Assembly: GCF_934330165.1 (NCBI RefSeq)
Contig: NZ_CAKRGI010000006.1
Location: 14,380 to 78,379, forward strand
Length of the DNA stretch: 64,000 nt
Direction: 5' to 3'
Origin: an uncultured Mediterraneibacter sp.
GTDB taxonomy: Bacteria > Bacillota > Clostridia > Lachnospirales > Lachnospiraceae
Shown here: positions 28,533 to 36,793 of the stretch, one piece after another
How positions within the stretch are numbered: the stretch's first letter is position 1
Layout: the number at the start of each line of letters is the position of its first letter
Notes under the pieces: generated by a model
Database searches by the model: none
The model's input: the letters and a program-made list of their open reading frames with translations, nothing else
What the model was told of the DNA's origin: nothing
Made by a program: the position numbers and the translations under genes

Positions 28533-28904
28533 CTAACCAAATATGTTCTCTGTCATTTTTCTGTAATATTTTTCTTTGTTTTTTTCAAAAAGTGGTGTCA
28601 AATGTTCCCTTGCCGCCATTTTTCTCGTTCCATGCTCTAACATTGGTCCATAATACTTTCCCCATCCAACTTTGATTCCGGATTTTTCTCTTTCCATTGA
28701 GAACGTATCTACAATATGTGTATACCCCGCCTTACTGATTTTACTTCTTGGTTTCGGCAATTTTCTAAGATCATCAACAAACTCCCTTGCTCCTTTTTCT
28801 ACCGCATCCAGTGCCTTTTCTTCCGAGATCTTAGCATATTCCTGCATCATTTTTTCAAACTCTGCTAATCCAGAATCATAAAATTCAATCTCCGACTGAC
28901 TCAT
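28533..28904 (-). CDS. HK97 gp10-like tail completion protein
   Basis: A 123-residue protein with the HK97-gp10 pattern: an amphipathic N-terminal helix and then the signature KVGWGKYYGPMLEHGTRKMAAREHLTPLFEKNKEKY. It acts at the head-tail interface during tail joining. I start it at 28904 (MSQSEIEFYDSG), which has GGAG upstream and a 20-bp overlap with the preceding gene. A longer reading to 28979 would overlap that gene by 95 bp. Confidence 0.85.
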   Translation of the reverse strand: MSQSEIEFYDSGLAEFEKMMQEYAKISEEKALDAVEKGAREFVDDLRKLPKPRSKISKAGYTHIVDTFSMEREKSGIKVGWGKYYGPMLEHGTRKMAAREHLTPLFEKNKEKYYRKMTENIFG

Positions 28905-29235
28905 CTGTATATTCTCCATCTGTAGTAATCGAAAAATAGGAATGCCAAATTCTGTCCTCCTGGACATATTCGTGAGCAATAGCTGGGTGGTATCCTAACT
29001 CATTCAATTTCTTTTTCAATTCCATCAGCTTTGGATTACGTGGCTTCTCCGCATAAAAGCTGATCTGCCAAGTGATTTTCTGATCATATTCATTTCCTGA
29101 TGCCATCACATCTTCCCACAAAATTTCCCAGTAATCAATTCTCGGAAATTTCATTGTATTTTTCAGACTGCTGACTCCCTCATTTACAGGACATCCAGTA
29201 CCGTGCAGAATCTCACTTAATTCCTTTTGTGTCAT
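28885..29235 (-). CDS. Tail terminator/neck protein candidate
   Basis: A 116-residue protein between the head-closure and gp10-like genes, the place of the tail terminator. Features include FPRIDYWEILWEDVMASGNEYDQKITWQISFYAEK, consistent with the alpha/beta fold of gpU-like terminators. Assignment is from gene order and size; no decisive motif is visible. Confidence 0.65.
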   Translation of the reverse strand: MTQKELSEILHGTGCPVNEGVSSLKNTMKFPRIDYWEILWEDVMASGNEYDQKITWQISFYAEKPRNPKLMELKKKLNELGYHPAIAHEYVQEDRIWHSYFSITTDGEYTDESVGD

Positions 29236-29572
29236 TCATTACCTCCCAATCACGTGTCGGTGTTTTCAATGTCAATTCTGACTCCCTGAATCCATCCTTT
29301 GTTGTTACATGAGCAACATTATAGATTTCATGTTGTATTCCATCAATTTCACATATACATTTACTGTTAATTTTTTTATATTGAGGAATACTTACTTTCA
29401 TAGTTACCTCTATACTGTCTGCTGATAGTTTCGCTCTTGTTGTATCATACACAGACAGTTCCCGATACCAAATTTTTAATCCGGTTCTTTTTATTTTTTC
29501 CATCGGATAATCTTCTGTATTGTCTTCGACAATCTCAAAAAGTTCTAAAATTCCATCTGTATATTCAGGCAT
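29213..29572 (-). CDS. Head closure/head-tail adaptor protein
   Basis: A 119-residue, beta-rich protein (LKIWYRELSVYDTTRAKLSADSIEVTMKVSIPQYKKI; CICEIDGIQHEIYNVAHVTTKDGFRESELTL). Position after the connector and before the tail terminator matches the SPP1 gp16-type head closure protein. It overlaps both neighbours by a few codons, as is usual in this operon. Confidence 0.7.
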   Translation of the reverse strand: MPEYTDGILELFEIVEDNTEDYPMEKIKRTGLKIWYRELSVYDTTRAKLSADSIEVTMKVSIPQYKKINSKCICEIDGIQHEIYNVAHVTTKDGFRESELTLKTPTRDWEVMNDTKGIK

Positions 29573-29849
29573 CTGTATCCGCCTCTGTTTCCATCTGCCA
29601 TCCCAAAATCAGGCTTGCATAATTATCAAAAAATTCATTAACTTTATGATGATATGCATAATACATATAATTTTTCACAAGCATTCTATAAGTCAGATCT
29701 TCGGAAATATCACAGCCGGGATTTAATCCTCCGACTGCTTTTTCTCCTTCTTTTGCAAGATTTCTTAACTGCATATCCTGATAATATGGCGGGATCTGAA
29801 ACTCTTCTCTCATTTCATCCGTCAGATTTTTCAGTTCTACTACTGTCAT
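29565..29849 (-). CDS. Head-tail connector (Gp6-like)
   Basis: A 94-residue, all-helical protein (MREEFQIPPYYQDMQLRNLAKEGEKAVGGLNPGCDISEDL ... NEFFDNYASLILGWQ is the pattern across residues 13-84). Small helical proteins in this place, immediately after the major capsid gene, form the connector ring under the portal. Confidence 0.75.
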   Translation of the reverse strand: MTVVELKNLTDEMREEFQIPPYYQDMQLRNLAKEGEKAVGGLNPGCDISEDLTYRMLVKNYMYYAYHHKVNEFFDNYASLILGWQMETEADTDA

Positions 29850-29859
29850 TTTTTTCTTT

Positions 29860-31014
29860 TTATTCTCCTGCCTGCTGTGGAATTGTTATCTGCGTAACCG
29901 GGAGAACATATTCCTCCAGTTTTGTTACGTCGAAAACAACTGCCACATTGTCATCTACAGCACGTCCGTTCGCAAAGCACGTCGCAATAATCAGATCTGC
30001 ATTTTCCATTGCTTTTGTCTGATCGTACTCATTAACACGAACGCCTGTAGTACCCATCGTATAATATCCTTCGATTGTAAACGCTGCCTTTCCCTTCGGG
30101 CAGTTTGCGTCAACAATCTTTTCAATCTCAATAAAAGACTTATTCACATAGCCGCCTGTCAGAGCTTCCCCATACATACACGGATCAACATACTCTGCTT
30201 CATCTGCAGGATTGCAGATCAGATACAATTTGCTTACCACACGCTTTCCATCATTTGTAAGAGTTTTTCTTACCTCTGCAAGTCCTTTTGGACTAAACTT
30301 TGTAATCTTAGTTGAAACAGTTTTAGCTTTCTGTGTTCCATCTCCATTTGTTGTTCCGATCTGACGGAAGATTCCGATCGGACCAGTCTTTCCATCTCCA
30401 TCAAGATACCCTTTAACAAGTCCATCCTGCATTGCTTCTGACAGGATTGCCATAAAATACCGGTCTACAAATTCCAGAGACAGCTCACGGATTGCTTTTG
30501 GAATCACGAGATAAGCAGAGAGCATATGAATCTCGATGTTCAGTGCTGTAACTTCTGCTGAAAGTTCACCTTTAATTTCATCTGTCAGCATCCCCCAAAC
30601 AGCTGTTCCTGAGTGGGATGCTACGATCCATTTCTTCACGTTTGCCGGTGCCATGTTCACTAACTTCAAAATTGGAGATGCTTTTTTTACATCATCCAAT
30701 GTACGGTCAATAATCTCCGTCGGAATGATGTCAATCTGATTCGCTGTGATAGACTGCTTGATATCTTTGAATCCTTCATAAAATTTCTTTTCTTCCTGAG
30801 AAAGGTTACGAAGTCCGAGCTGCTTTTTGAATTCTGCATCATGACCTGCCCTTTCAGCTTCCGCCACAACCTGCTGGATCAGATCCGCATGTGCTGCTTC
30901 CTCGATCATCTCAATGGACTGCATGATTGCATCTGCTTTCTGATCTGCCGGAGCATTGTCCAGCAACTGCTTCACTTTATCTTTTACTTCCTGGCTTAAT
31001 CCTTCAATTTTCAT
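29860..31014 (-). CDS. Major capsid protein (HK97 fold)
   Basis: A 384-residue capsid subunit. The N-terminal 95 residues are a helical scaffold-like delta domain (VKQLLDNAPADQKADAIMQSIEMIEEA and more) removed by the upstream protease in this family. The mature part starts near FKDIKQSITANQIDIIPTEIIDRTLDDVKKASPILKLVN. Later features are TALNIEIHMLSAYLVIPKAIRELS and TEGYYTMGTTG-like strands (IEGYYTMGTTGVRVNEYD). Order protease-capsid-connector is classic HK97. Confidence 0.93.
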   Translation of the reverse strand: MKIEGLSQEVKDKVKQLLDNAPADQKADAIMQSIEMIEEAAHADLIQQVVAEAERAGHDAEFKKQLGLRNLSQEEKKFYEGFKDIKQSITANQIDIIPTEIIDRTLDDVKKASPILKLVNMAPANVKKWIVASHSGTAVWGMLTDEIKGELSAEVTALNIEIHMLSAYLVIPKAIRELSLEFVDRYFMAILSEAMQDGLVKGYLDGDGKTGPIGIFRQIGTTNGDGTQKAKTVSTKITKFSPKGLAEVRKTLTNDGKRVVSKLYLICNPADEAEYVDPCMYGEALTGGYVNKSFIEIEKIVDANCPKGKAAFTIEGYYTMGTTGVRVNEYDQTKAMENADLIIATCFANGRAVDDNVAVVFDVTKLEEYVLPVTQITIPQQAGE

Positions 31015-31028
31015 TCTGCGATTTCCTC

Positions 31029-31784
31029 CTAATCAAAAAATGCACCCCATCCGGTGCTGTCTTTTTCTTCTTTCTTTTCTTTTTTATGTGTCAGCTGATA
31101 GAATTCAGCTAACTGCTTCTGATGTTCATTTCTATTTCTCAGTTTCATCTGAAGTGCCTCATTTTCTTTAAGAACCTCCTGCAGTTTCACATTTGGATCA
31201 TCTGCTTTCTGTGCAACACCAATCTCATCAATCAACCCATATTCCAAAGCCATCTGAGGAGATAATGTTGTCGTCTTATGCATCATCTTCCGAAGTTCAT
31301 CCTCTGATATTGTTGCTCGCTGCATAAATAACTCCACACAACTGTCCATTGCTACATCCAGATTGTCTGCTTCTGCTCTCAAATCTGCCGCATTTCCTGT
31401 GACTGTCTCCCACATATCATGGATGATGGCTGTTGTTCCCTGTCCCATGATACGCTTATCACACGCCTGTAGAATCGTAAATGCAATCGAATGGCAGCCT
31501 CCCATTACAATTCCTGTCTTACGAGATCCATGTTGTTGAAGCATGTTATAGATTGCTGTCCCCTGATCTACACTTCCGCCATTGCTGTTGAAATAGATCT
31601 TAATCTCATCCGTTTCCGGAATAGCATCCAAAAGTTCTTTAAAGTGCTTAGCTGACGTCTCAGAATCATCATACTGCCATGTATCCCAGTTGAATGGGCC
31701 AGTTTTTCTGATCTCATCAAAAATGAAAATTTCGTGTACATTATCCGTCTGCTGGAATCTATACACAACTTTTTTCTGTTCCAT
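31029..31784 (-). CDS. ClpP-like prohead (head maturation) protease
   Basis: A serine protease of the S14/ClpP fold that cleaves the capsid delta domain. It has YFNSNGGSVDQGTAIYNML, the nucleophile segment GIVMGGCHSIAFTILQACDKRIMG (Ser in place of GxAAS) and the histidine segment TAIIHDMWETVTGNA. The C-terminal 60 residues form a charged helix (VKLQEVLKENEALQMKLRNRNEHQKQL), likely a scaffold-binding tail. It lies between portal and capsid. Confidence 0.92.
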   Translation of the reverse strand: MEQKKVVYRFQQTDNVHEIFIFDEIRKTGPFNWDTWQYDDSETSAKHFKELLDAIPETDEIKIYFNSNGGSVDQGTAIYNMLQQHGSRKTGIVMGGCHSIAFTILQACDKRIMGQGTTAIIHDMWETVTGNAADLRAEADNLDVAMDSCVELFMQRATISEDELRKMMHKTTTLSPQMALEYGLIDEIGVAQKADDPNVKLQEVLKENEALQMKLRNRNEHQKQLAEFYQLTHKKEKKEEKDSTGWGAFFD

Positions 31785-31853
31785 GTCCTTCCCCTTTCTC
31801 TTTTATTACTGTTTAACGGACAGCTCCGAGATTCTTGGATCACCTCCGTCTAA

Positions 31854-33008
31854 TCATGTTTCCTGCACCGCATTACCATTTCCCTCCTCTCCATAGTTTT
31901 TCGTCAATGCTCTCGCCTGACTAAATTCTGTATTCAAAAGTGGATAACCTACCATCCCACGGATTTCATCGTAATTGAATCCGATTCCACGGAGCTTATC
32001 CAGATTTACAGCACTATCTACCACGTCCACATGCTTGAAGCGAGCCAGCCATACCATGACTTTCTCATCCTTTGCACAATAATCTGCTTCACCGACTATG
32101 TAAGCCGTCAACGTATCATTGATTACTTCTGCCACCGGACCGACTGCGTATGTAATGAATTCGTTTGTGGCATCCGACTTTTCTGTGATATTTCCATTGA
32201 ACACTGCTTCCGGAATGTCAAATGCATTTGCCACTTCATTGTTGATCTGAAGAGCTGTCTTAGCCAGTTCTTCTGCCTTTACACCGGTATTGATCTGTAA
32301 TTGATCAACTGAAACACTGTCTGACTCTGTAAGAACAGCAAGCTCATCAGATTCTAATAAGTTTTTGATTTTTTTGACGTATTGATCCTTTGTCATTATT
32401 TTATCTGTACCATCTTTCTGTTTTTCTCTAAAAGATAATGCAGATGTTCCAAGTTTTAATTTAAATCTCGGCATACTGGACATTCGCATCATTGCATTAA
32501 CGGCATCCAGTGTTCGATCATACTGTCCAACTACGTTCTGCAAATACAAGCGAATTCTTGCATTATCATACTTTAGATGAATCACCTCCGATGAACGGAA
32601 TTTTTTATAGATCGAATAGTTATATCCGGCACATGTAAGCGTTATATCGCTATAATTTCTCTCAGTCAGTACATTATTGCTGACCTGCCACGCTGATGCC
32701 AGATAATATTTACCTCCTAACGGGATGATCAGTGCTTCCTGTGCCGTCAGAAGTCTTTTCACTACTTCTGTCCAAAACACCGTACCACACTCATGATCAT
32801 TAGGCTGTATGTTTAACCGATACTCCTGTTTATTTTTTTCTTTACTCTCTGTCTGAATCAGGATGTCAGATTTGGCAATCGCCTTTGCGATCATCATTAT
32901 TGCTTTTTCAATGGCCAGCTTTGATAAATTCAGCTTTTCCATATCCACTGCAATAATCTCGGCAAGAGACTGTATCTCCTTATCCCGTTTCCACAAAAAT
33001 TCAAACAT
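31854..33008 (-). CDS. Phage portal protein (HK97 family)
   Basis: The 384-residue portal subunit forms the DNA entry ring of the capsid. It has the helical N-terminus AIEKAIMMIAKAIAKSDILIQ, the core LTAQEALIIPLGGKYYLAS and IYKKFRSSEVIHLKYDNAR, the stem region TALQINNEVANAFDIPEAVFNG, and the C-terminal MVGYPLLNTEFSQARALT. Length is normal for the HK97 group. It lies 12 bp after the terminase. Confidence 0.92.
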   Translation of the reverse strand: MFEFLWKRDKEIQSLAEIIAVDMEKLNLSKLAIEKAIMMIAKAIAKSDILIQTESKEKNKQEYRLNIQPNDHECGTVFWTEVVKRLLTAQEALIIPLGGKYYLASAWQVSNNVLTERNYSDITLTCAGYNYSIYKKFRSSEVIHLKYDNARIRLYLQNVVGQYDRTLDAVNAMMRMSSMPRFKLKLGTSALSFREKQKDGTDKIMTKDQYVKKIKNLLESDELAVLTESDSVSVDQLQINTGVKAEELAKTALQINNEVANAFDIPEAVFNGNITEKSDATNEFITYAVGPVAEVINDTLTAYIVGEADYCAKDEKVMVWLARFKHVDVVDSAVNLDKLRGIGFNYDEIRGMVGYPLLNTEFSQARALTKNYGEEGNGNAVQET

Positions 33009-33020
33009 ATTTTTTTCCTT

Positions 33021-34694
33021 TCAAATATATATAATTTGGACTTCCAGCTCATCCTTGCAAAACATTGCAACATCAAAAGCCATAAAGCCATCATTTTTCC
33101 TTAATTTGGGTTCAATTTTTCCAAACATTTTATTCCCATATTTATCCTCACTTACGCTTGTATTATTTGTATACCACCGCATGATTGCTGATGATCCATA
33201 GTTGATCATGCCCTGACTAAACATTGCTTGAATGAATGGAGCAATAATTCCCGTCGCTGACGTTATCTTTCGGATCAGCCTTACAATTCCGTGAGGGTTT
33301 TTCTTATCTTCAATAGAAATTCCTCTTTCCTCAAATGCCTGCTTGAATAAAGTATACCGGTAAGTATCCATTGCAATTTTCTTCACATCATAATTTTTCA
33401 TTTGTTCCATACACCAGTCTGCGATCAGATTCACATCAATCACTGGACCTGGAACAACCTCAAAATCTTCAAACTCTGTCTGTCCTGCATTTCTCAGCGG
33501 GAACTTGATAGAATCAATAAATGGTGAATCCGCACAGATCCACGTATGCTGCCGCCAGATATACTCTCCCTCATCCGTCTTGGTCAGTCTCCCGGCAGAT
33601 GCGAAGTCTCTGACATCTGCATAATCAATTCCAATAACTGCTGCCTGTCCCCGTGTGTCCAATGTTATCCGTGGAATCTTTCGTTCCAGTTCTTCCATTG
33701 TCTCGCCTTCGTAGCAGGCTCTCAGTACATTCTGCCAGGTTGTAACCGTCTCCTCTTCCTTGCGTGCCGATCTGTCCATTCTTTTTGTGATAAATTCTGC
33801 CCGTTTGGAAGGAATCTTCTTCATTTCCAGATAATCATGCATGATCTGATTTGCAAGGATTGGCATATACTCCATAGATGGATTCGCCTTGTGCCATGCT
33901 TCCGGATCATCCACTTCTTTCATGTCGTCAATCTCACAGATAAACGGGAAGTATCCTAACAGATTCTCTCCTGTTTCCAGAATTTCAGCACACATCGCTG
34001 ATATTTCATCCAACGGACCGTCTCTGACATATCCGTCTGTCGTGATTATAAATTCTCGCGAATGCTTAACCTTACCAAAAGAAGATTCAAATACATTGAT
34101 CTGATCGTAATTCTCATAAGCATGAATTTCATTGAGTACCAAACAACCGGTTCTTTTACCATCCTTTGTTTTTGCATTAGATGTGTTGTATTTCATTTCT
34201 GATCCGGTCACAAGATTTGTGATCAGCTCCTTAGTTACAGAGAATTTCCCCTTAAACTTTGGATTATCATGCAGCATGTCATAAGCGACTTTGAAAGTAT
34301 CTTTAACCTGTCCCTCTGAATTGGCAACAATCTCCACATGATAGTTTTTCACCCCGTATAAAGGGGTCTGGAAGAAATTAACAAGCGGTACGATAAAACC
34401 ATCCTTACCATTTCCACGTCCCTCCTTGATGAAGAACGTGGGAAATATCGGGATGTCGTCCTTGTACATGAATGCGAATGCATAAATAAACTTTTGGAAT
34501 GGAAATAATTCATAGAAATTTGATTTACAGTATTGTAAACAATTTCTGTACGTTTTTTCGTCAAAAAAAACATCGTTCCGCTTTAATGTCGGCTTAACGA
34601 TGTTTTCTATTAGCAATTTTCTTTTCTTGTTTATCCACTTTGGATGCTCTTCGGCATATTTTATATAATCATCAATCTCTTTACAGGTAACCAT
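33021..34694 (-). CDS. Terminase large subunit
   Basis: Motor and nuclease for DNA packaging. The ATPase shows a variant Walker A (FFIKEGRGNGKDGF, residues about 85-98) and Walker B at CLVLNEIHAYE. The C-terminal RNase H-like nuclease has the acidic motif VIGIDYADVRDFAS and late acidic residues in KIAMDTYRY and DGFMAFDVAMFCKDEL. At 557 residues it is of the Terminase_1 group used by many cos phages. Its start overlaps the small-subunit end by 14 bp. Confidence 0.95.
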   Translation of the reverse strand: MVTCKEIDDYIKYAEEHPKWINKKRKLLIENIVKPTLKRNDVFFDEKTYRNCLQYCKSNFYELFPFQKFIYAFAFMYKDDIPIFPTFFIKEGRGNGKDGFIVPLVNFFQTPLYGVKNYHVEIVANSEGQVKDTFKVAYDMLHDNPKFKGKFSVTKELITNLVTGSEMKYNTSNAKTKDGKRTGCLVLNEIHAYENYDQINVFESSFGKVKHSREFIITTDGYVRDGPLDEISAMCAEILETGENLLGYFPFICEIDDMKEVDDPEAWHKANPSMEYMPILANQIMHDYLEMKKIPSKRAEFITKRMDRSARKEEETVTTWQNVLRACYEGETMEELERKIPRITLDTRGQAAVIGIDYADVRDFASAGRLTKTDEGEYIWRQHTWICADSPFIDSIKFPLRNAGQTEFEDFEVVPGPVIDVNLIADWCMEQMKNYDVKKIAMDTYRYTLFKQAFEERGISIEDKKNPHGIVRLIRKITSATGIIAPFIQAMFSQGMINYGSSAIMRWYTNNTSVSEDKYGNKMFGKIEPKLRKNDGFMAFDVAMFCKDELEVQIIYI

Positions 34695-35013
34695 CTGTCA
34701 GATTCTCCGGTTCTGCTATCGGTTCTTTCAACTTCAGATCGGTCAAGATTTTAAGCATAATGGATGTGGTTTTTTGCAGATTGACTACAGATTCATTTGC
34801 TTTCTCTACTCTGACTCCGTTTCCATTAATTGTCTCATACCTGAGTCCTTTATCTTCAATATCGGCAAGTAAGTCCTTCTTCAAGTTCCAGTAATGTACA
34901 TAATCATTAATCAGATCTTCGTAAAATTCTGCACTCATTCCACGTCGCTCCAACTGCTTCACCAAAGATTCTCTTATCCGCTTTTCTGTCAGCTTTTTCT
35001 TTCTCGGTGCCAA
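34681..35013 (-). CDS. Terminase small subunit, P27-like
   Basis: DNA-recognition subunit of the packaging enzyme. The 110-residue protein starts MAPRKKKLTEKRI at a TTG (35011-35013) with AGGAGG upstream. The helical core (FYEDLINDYVHYWNLKKDLLADIEDKGLRYETINGNG, then NLQKTTSIMLKILTDLKL) is the P27 pattern. The 222 bp upstream, up to the HNH gene, carry no gene and are the expected place of the packaging (cos) site. Confidence 0.88.
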   Translation of the reverse strand: MAPRKKKLTEKRIRESLVKQLERRGMSAEFYEDLINDYVHYWNLKKDLLADIEDKGLRYETINGNGVRVEKANESVVNLQKTTSIMLKILTDLKLKEPIAEPENLTDGYL

Positions 35014-35244
35014 TCTTTCCACCTCCTTTTCCGCTTAAATCATGCTATTTTTATCATTTTTTTACGTCTTTTTCACGCTTTTTTGTACCTTTTTGAAGTT
35101 GTCTGAATTTTTTTCTTCTTATAGTGAATCCTGAATTTTTGACACCCCTGCCCTTTTCACGCGAGATTTCAAAATTTCTCCAGAGTCTTCTCTACATCCC
35201 CGTTCTTCACTCAGAAAAAATCGCTGAGAATTGACCGGGGGAGT

Positions 35245-35586
35245 CTACCACCGTTCCTCGCTTACAGGTTTTTTCTTTTTTGGAAACCCCTTCGGATTTC
35301 TGCCATGTCGTAGGTTATGACAGAACTTACACAGACTGATCAGATTATCATCTTCAAGCCCCAGCTCTGGATGTTCCTTCAGTTCCTGGATATGATGTAC
35401 CTCTTCCGCTCTTCTGATTTTTCTTTCTTTTCCATGTAATGCGACACCTGCTGCCGCTGCATCCTTGAGTCGCTTGCGGCAATCCTGACATTCATAATAG
35501 TCCCGCTCAAGAATCTGCATCCGTTTGAGTTTCCATGCAGAAGAATTATAGAAAACTTTTGCCTCTTTGTCTGTCATTTCATCCAC
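35245..35586 (-). CDS. HNH endonuclease
   Basis: A 113-residue HNH nuclease of the type that sits next to terS and is needed for cos cleavage in many HK97-like phages. Zinc ligands are CQDCRKR and CKFCH; the catalytic part is EEVHHIQELKEHPELGLEDDNLISLCKFCHNLRH (His-Asn-His). It lies at the start of the late operon next to the putative cos region. Confidence 0.93.
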   Translation of the reverse strand: MDEMTDKEAKVFYNSSAWKLKRMQILERDYYECQDCRKRLKDAAAAGVALHGKERKIRRAEEVHHIQELKEHPELGLEDDNLISLCKFCHNLRHGRNPKGFPKKKKPVSEERW

Positions 35587-35622
35587 CTAAAAAGCACCCA
35601 GCTTCTAGCCAGGTACTTTTAT

Positions 35623-35826
35623 TTATCTCTCTTTGTTCACTTCTTCGATGAATTCCCTCATCATCTTCATAAGCTGTCCCGCGGCACTCACATCTGCTTT
35701 TTTACAAGCTTCTGCATACTCTTCCACTATTTCCTTTTTCAGCTTATAAGATTTTGACATCCATCCCGCTTTTTTTTCATATTTTGCCGTCGCAACCGTC
35801 TGTGGCTTTGGGTTTCCTACTGGCAT
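35623..35826 (-). CDS. Small helical phage protein, possibly ribbon-helix-helix
   Basis: A 67-residue protein: MPVGNPKPQTVATAKYEKKAG, then two helices (LKKEIVEEYAEACKKADVSAAGQLMKMMREFIEEVN). The strand-then-two-helices layout with a basic N-terminus is compatible with an Arc/RHH-type DNA-binding protein, but no decisive motif is seen. AAGGAGATAGGAG precedes the ATG. It is in the late operon between the late promoter and HNH. Confidence 0.7.
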   Translation of the reverse strand: MPVGNPKPQTVATAKYEKKAGWMSKSYKLKKEIVEEYAEACKKADVSAAGQLMKMMREFIEEVNKER

Positions 35827-35831
35827 ATCTC

Positions 35832-35918
35832 CTATCTCCTTTTTCTTGTAAAAAAAATAATTAACTTTACAATTCCAATCACAATAAAAAATATACCCAG
35901 AAATCTTAATACTTCCAT
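35832..35918 (-). CDS. Possible 28-residue membrane peptide
   Basis: An ATG reading frame of 28 codons (MEVLRFLGIFFIVIGIVKLI... ending FTRKRR) forms one hydrophobic helix with a basic end, like a small single-span phage peptide. It ends just before the next start codon, so coupling is possible. No good ribosome binding site is seen, so confidence is low. Confidence 0.35.
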   Translation of the reverse strand: MEVLRFLGIFFIVIGIVKLIIFFTRKRR

Positions 35919-35956
35919 TTGCTTTTAGATGAGCATTCGTGTTATATTGTGATTGG
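35875..35956. repeat. 12-bp perfect inverted repeat
   Basis: CCAATCACAATA (35875-35886) and TATTGTGATTGG (35945-35956) are exact inverted copies 58 bases apart. They flank the 28-codon frame and could pair in the late mRNA. Confidence 0.6.
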
Positions 35957-35999
35957 AGGAAGTTCTTTCTTCCCCCAACCTTTTAATTTTTTAAGTATC

Positions 36000-36122
36000 T
36001 TAGAGCAGATACTTTTGAAGAATCAGTAATATGATTCCCACGATTAAGTCCAATACCGCACTGACCGCCAACGTCTTGTAGTCGATATTGGACTTTTTCT
36101 TTCGTTTCTTTTTCTTGCTCAT
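36000..36122 (-). CDS. Small membrane protein (40 residues), first gene of the late operon
   Basis: Reads MSKKKKRKKKSNIDYKTLAV, then a single hydrophobic helix (VSAVLDLIVGIILLILQKYLL). A strong GGAGGTGAG lies 8 bases before the ATG and the late promoter (36148-36176) is just upstream, so it is certainly placed to be expressed. The basic N-terminus with one transmembrane segment is typical of small phage membrane proteins; function unknown (holin-like or regulatory). Confidence 0.8.
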   Translation of the reverse strand: MSKKKKRKKKSNIDYKTLAVSAVLDLIVGIILLILQKYLL

Positions 36123-36147
36123 CTGTATCTCACCTCCTTATGTATAT

Positions 36148-36176
36148 ATAATATCATATGGTACACCATATGTCAA
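36148..36176 (-). promoter_or_regulatory. Late promoter
   Basis: On the minus strand TTGACA (36176-36171), 17-bp spacer, TATTAT (36153-36148). It lies between the terminator of the early operon and the first late gene, and reads toward the terminases. The spacer is almost wholly filled by a palindrome, so it looks repressed or activated by a dimeric protein. Confidence 0.85.
36155..36172. promoter_or_regulatory. Palindromic operator inside the late promoter
   Basis: CATATGGT-AC-ACCATATG, two perfect 8-bp arms around two bases, overlaps the end of the -35 and reaches to within two bases of the -10 hexamer. A bound dimer would block RNA polymerase directly. The protein that binds is not known; the adjacent sigma-like regulator and the two repressor-type proteins of the prophage are candidates. 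Confidence 0.75.
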
Positions 36177-36221
36177 TACCCTATTTCTTTTTTCATGTTA
36201 AAATATTATTATATTTTTCGA

Positions 36222-36256
36222 CAAAAAAGACACCTGCTAATCTCACAGATGTCTTT
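36222..36256 (-). terminator. Terminator of the early operon
   Basis: AAAGACA / TGTCTTT stem (36226-36232 and 36250-36256) followed by T6 on the minus strand. It lies about 100 bp after the sigma-like gene and 50 bp before the late promoter, separating early from late transcription. Confidence 0.75.
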
Positions 36257-36346
36257 CTACGAAGAGTATTACGTATAAGGAGTATTATCTATCGTCTTTC
36301 GACAATACCATATTATCATGAATAATACTGAAGTGAACTGCACTCT

Positions 36347-36793
36347 TTAACTAATTTGAATTTTTTTCAGTGCATCTCCATGCAATTTATGAATCCACCG
36401 TTCACTGTAGCCCAATATTTGTCCGATCTCCCAAAAGTCAAGTCCTTTTATATATTTGTAAAATAATACATCTCTTTCCTCTTGATTCGTCAGTTGATTA
36501 ATTTTACACTCTATATCTTTATATGTTTCTACTTGCTTAACTCCTTCCTCATACAGTTCATCCTCTCTTTCTTGTAATATTGCTGCATAAGAACTCAAAT
36601 CACTCTGATTCGACCCATGCGGCATCCCATCATTATTCATTGACGGATACATCTTCATACTTCTGATTTCTTCAATCTCCGATTCAATTCTTTTTATTCT
36701 TTTCTTATGCTTCCTGTATCCTTTCAAGTATTCTTTCTTCTTTTTGTTCTCTCTCTTTATGCTATTTTCTTCTAGTCTCTGCTCCACCGGCAT
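36347..36793 (-). CDS. Sigma region-4-like late transcription regulator (ArpU/DUF1492 type)
   Basis: A 148-residue protein with a basic coiled-coil N-terminus (KRENKKKKEYLKGYRKHKKRIKRIESEIEEI) and a C-terminal HTH like sigma-70 region 4 (LTNQEERDVLFYKYIKGLDFWEIGQILGYSERWIHKLHGDALKKI). Proteins of this type end the early operon of many Firmicutes phages and activate late genes. It is the last early gene, directly before the terminator and late promoter. It overlaps the upstream gene by 32 bp. Confidence 0.85.
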   Translation of the reverse strand: MPVEQRLEENSIKRENKKKKEYLKGYRKHKKRIKRIESEIEEIRSMKMYPSMNNDGMPHGSNQSDLSSYAAILQEREDELYEEGVKQVETYKDIECKINQLTNQEERDVLFYKYIKGLDFWEIGQILGYSERWIHKLHGDALKKIQIS

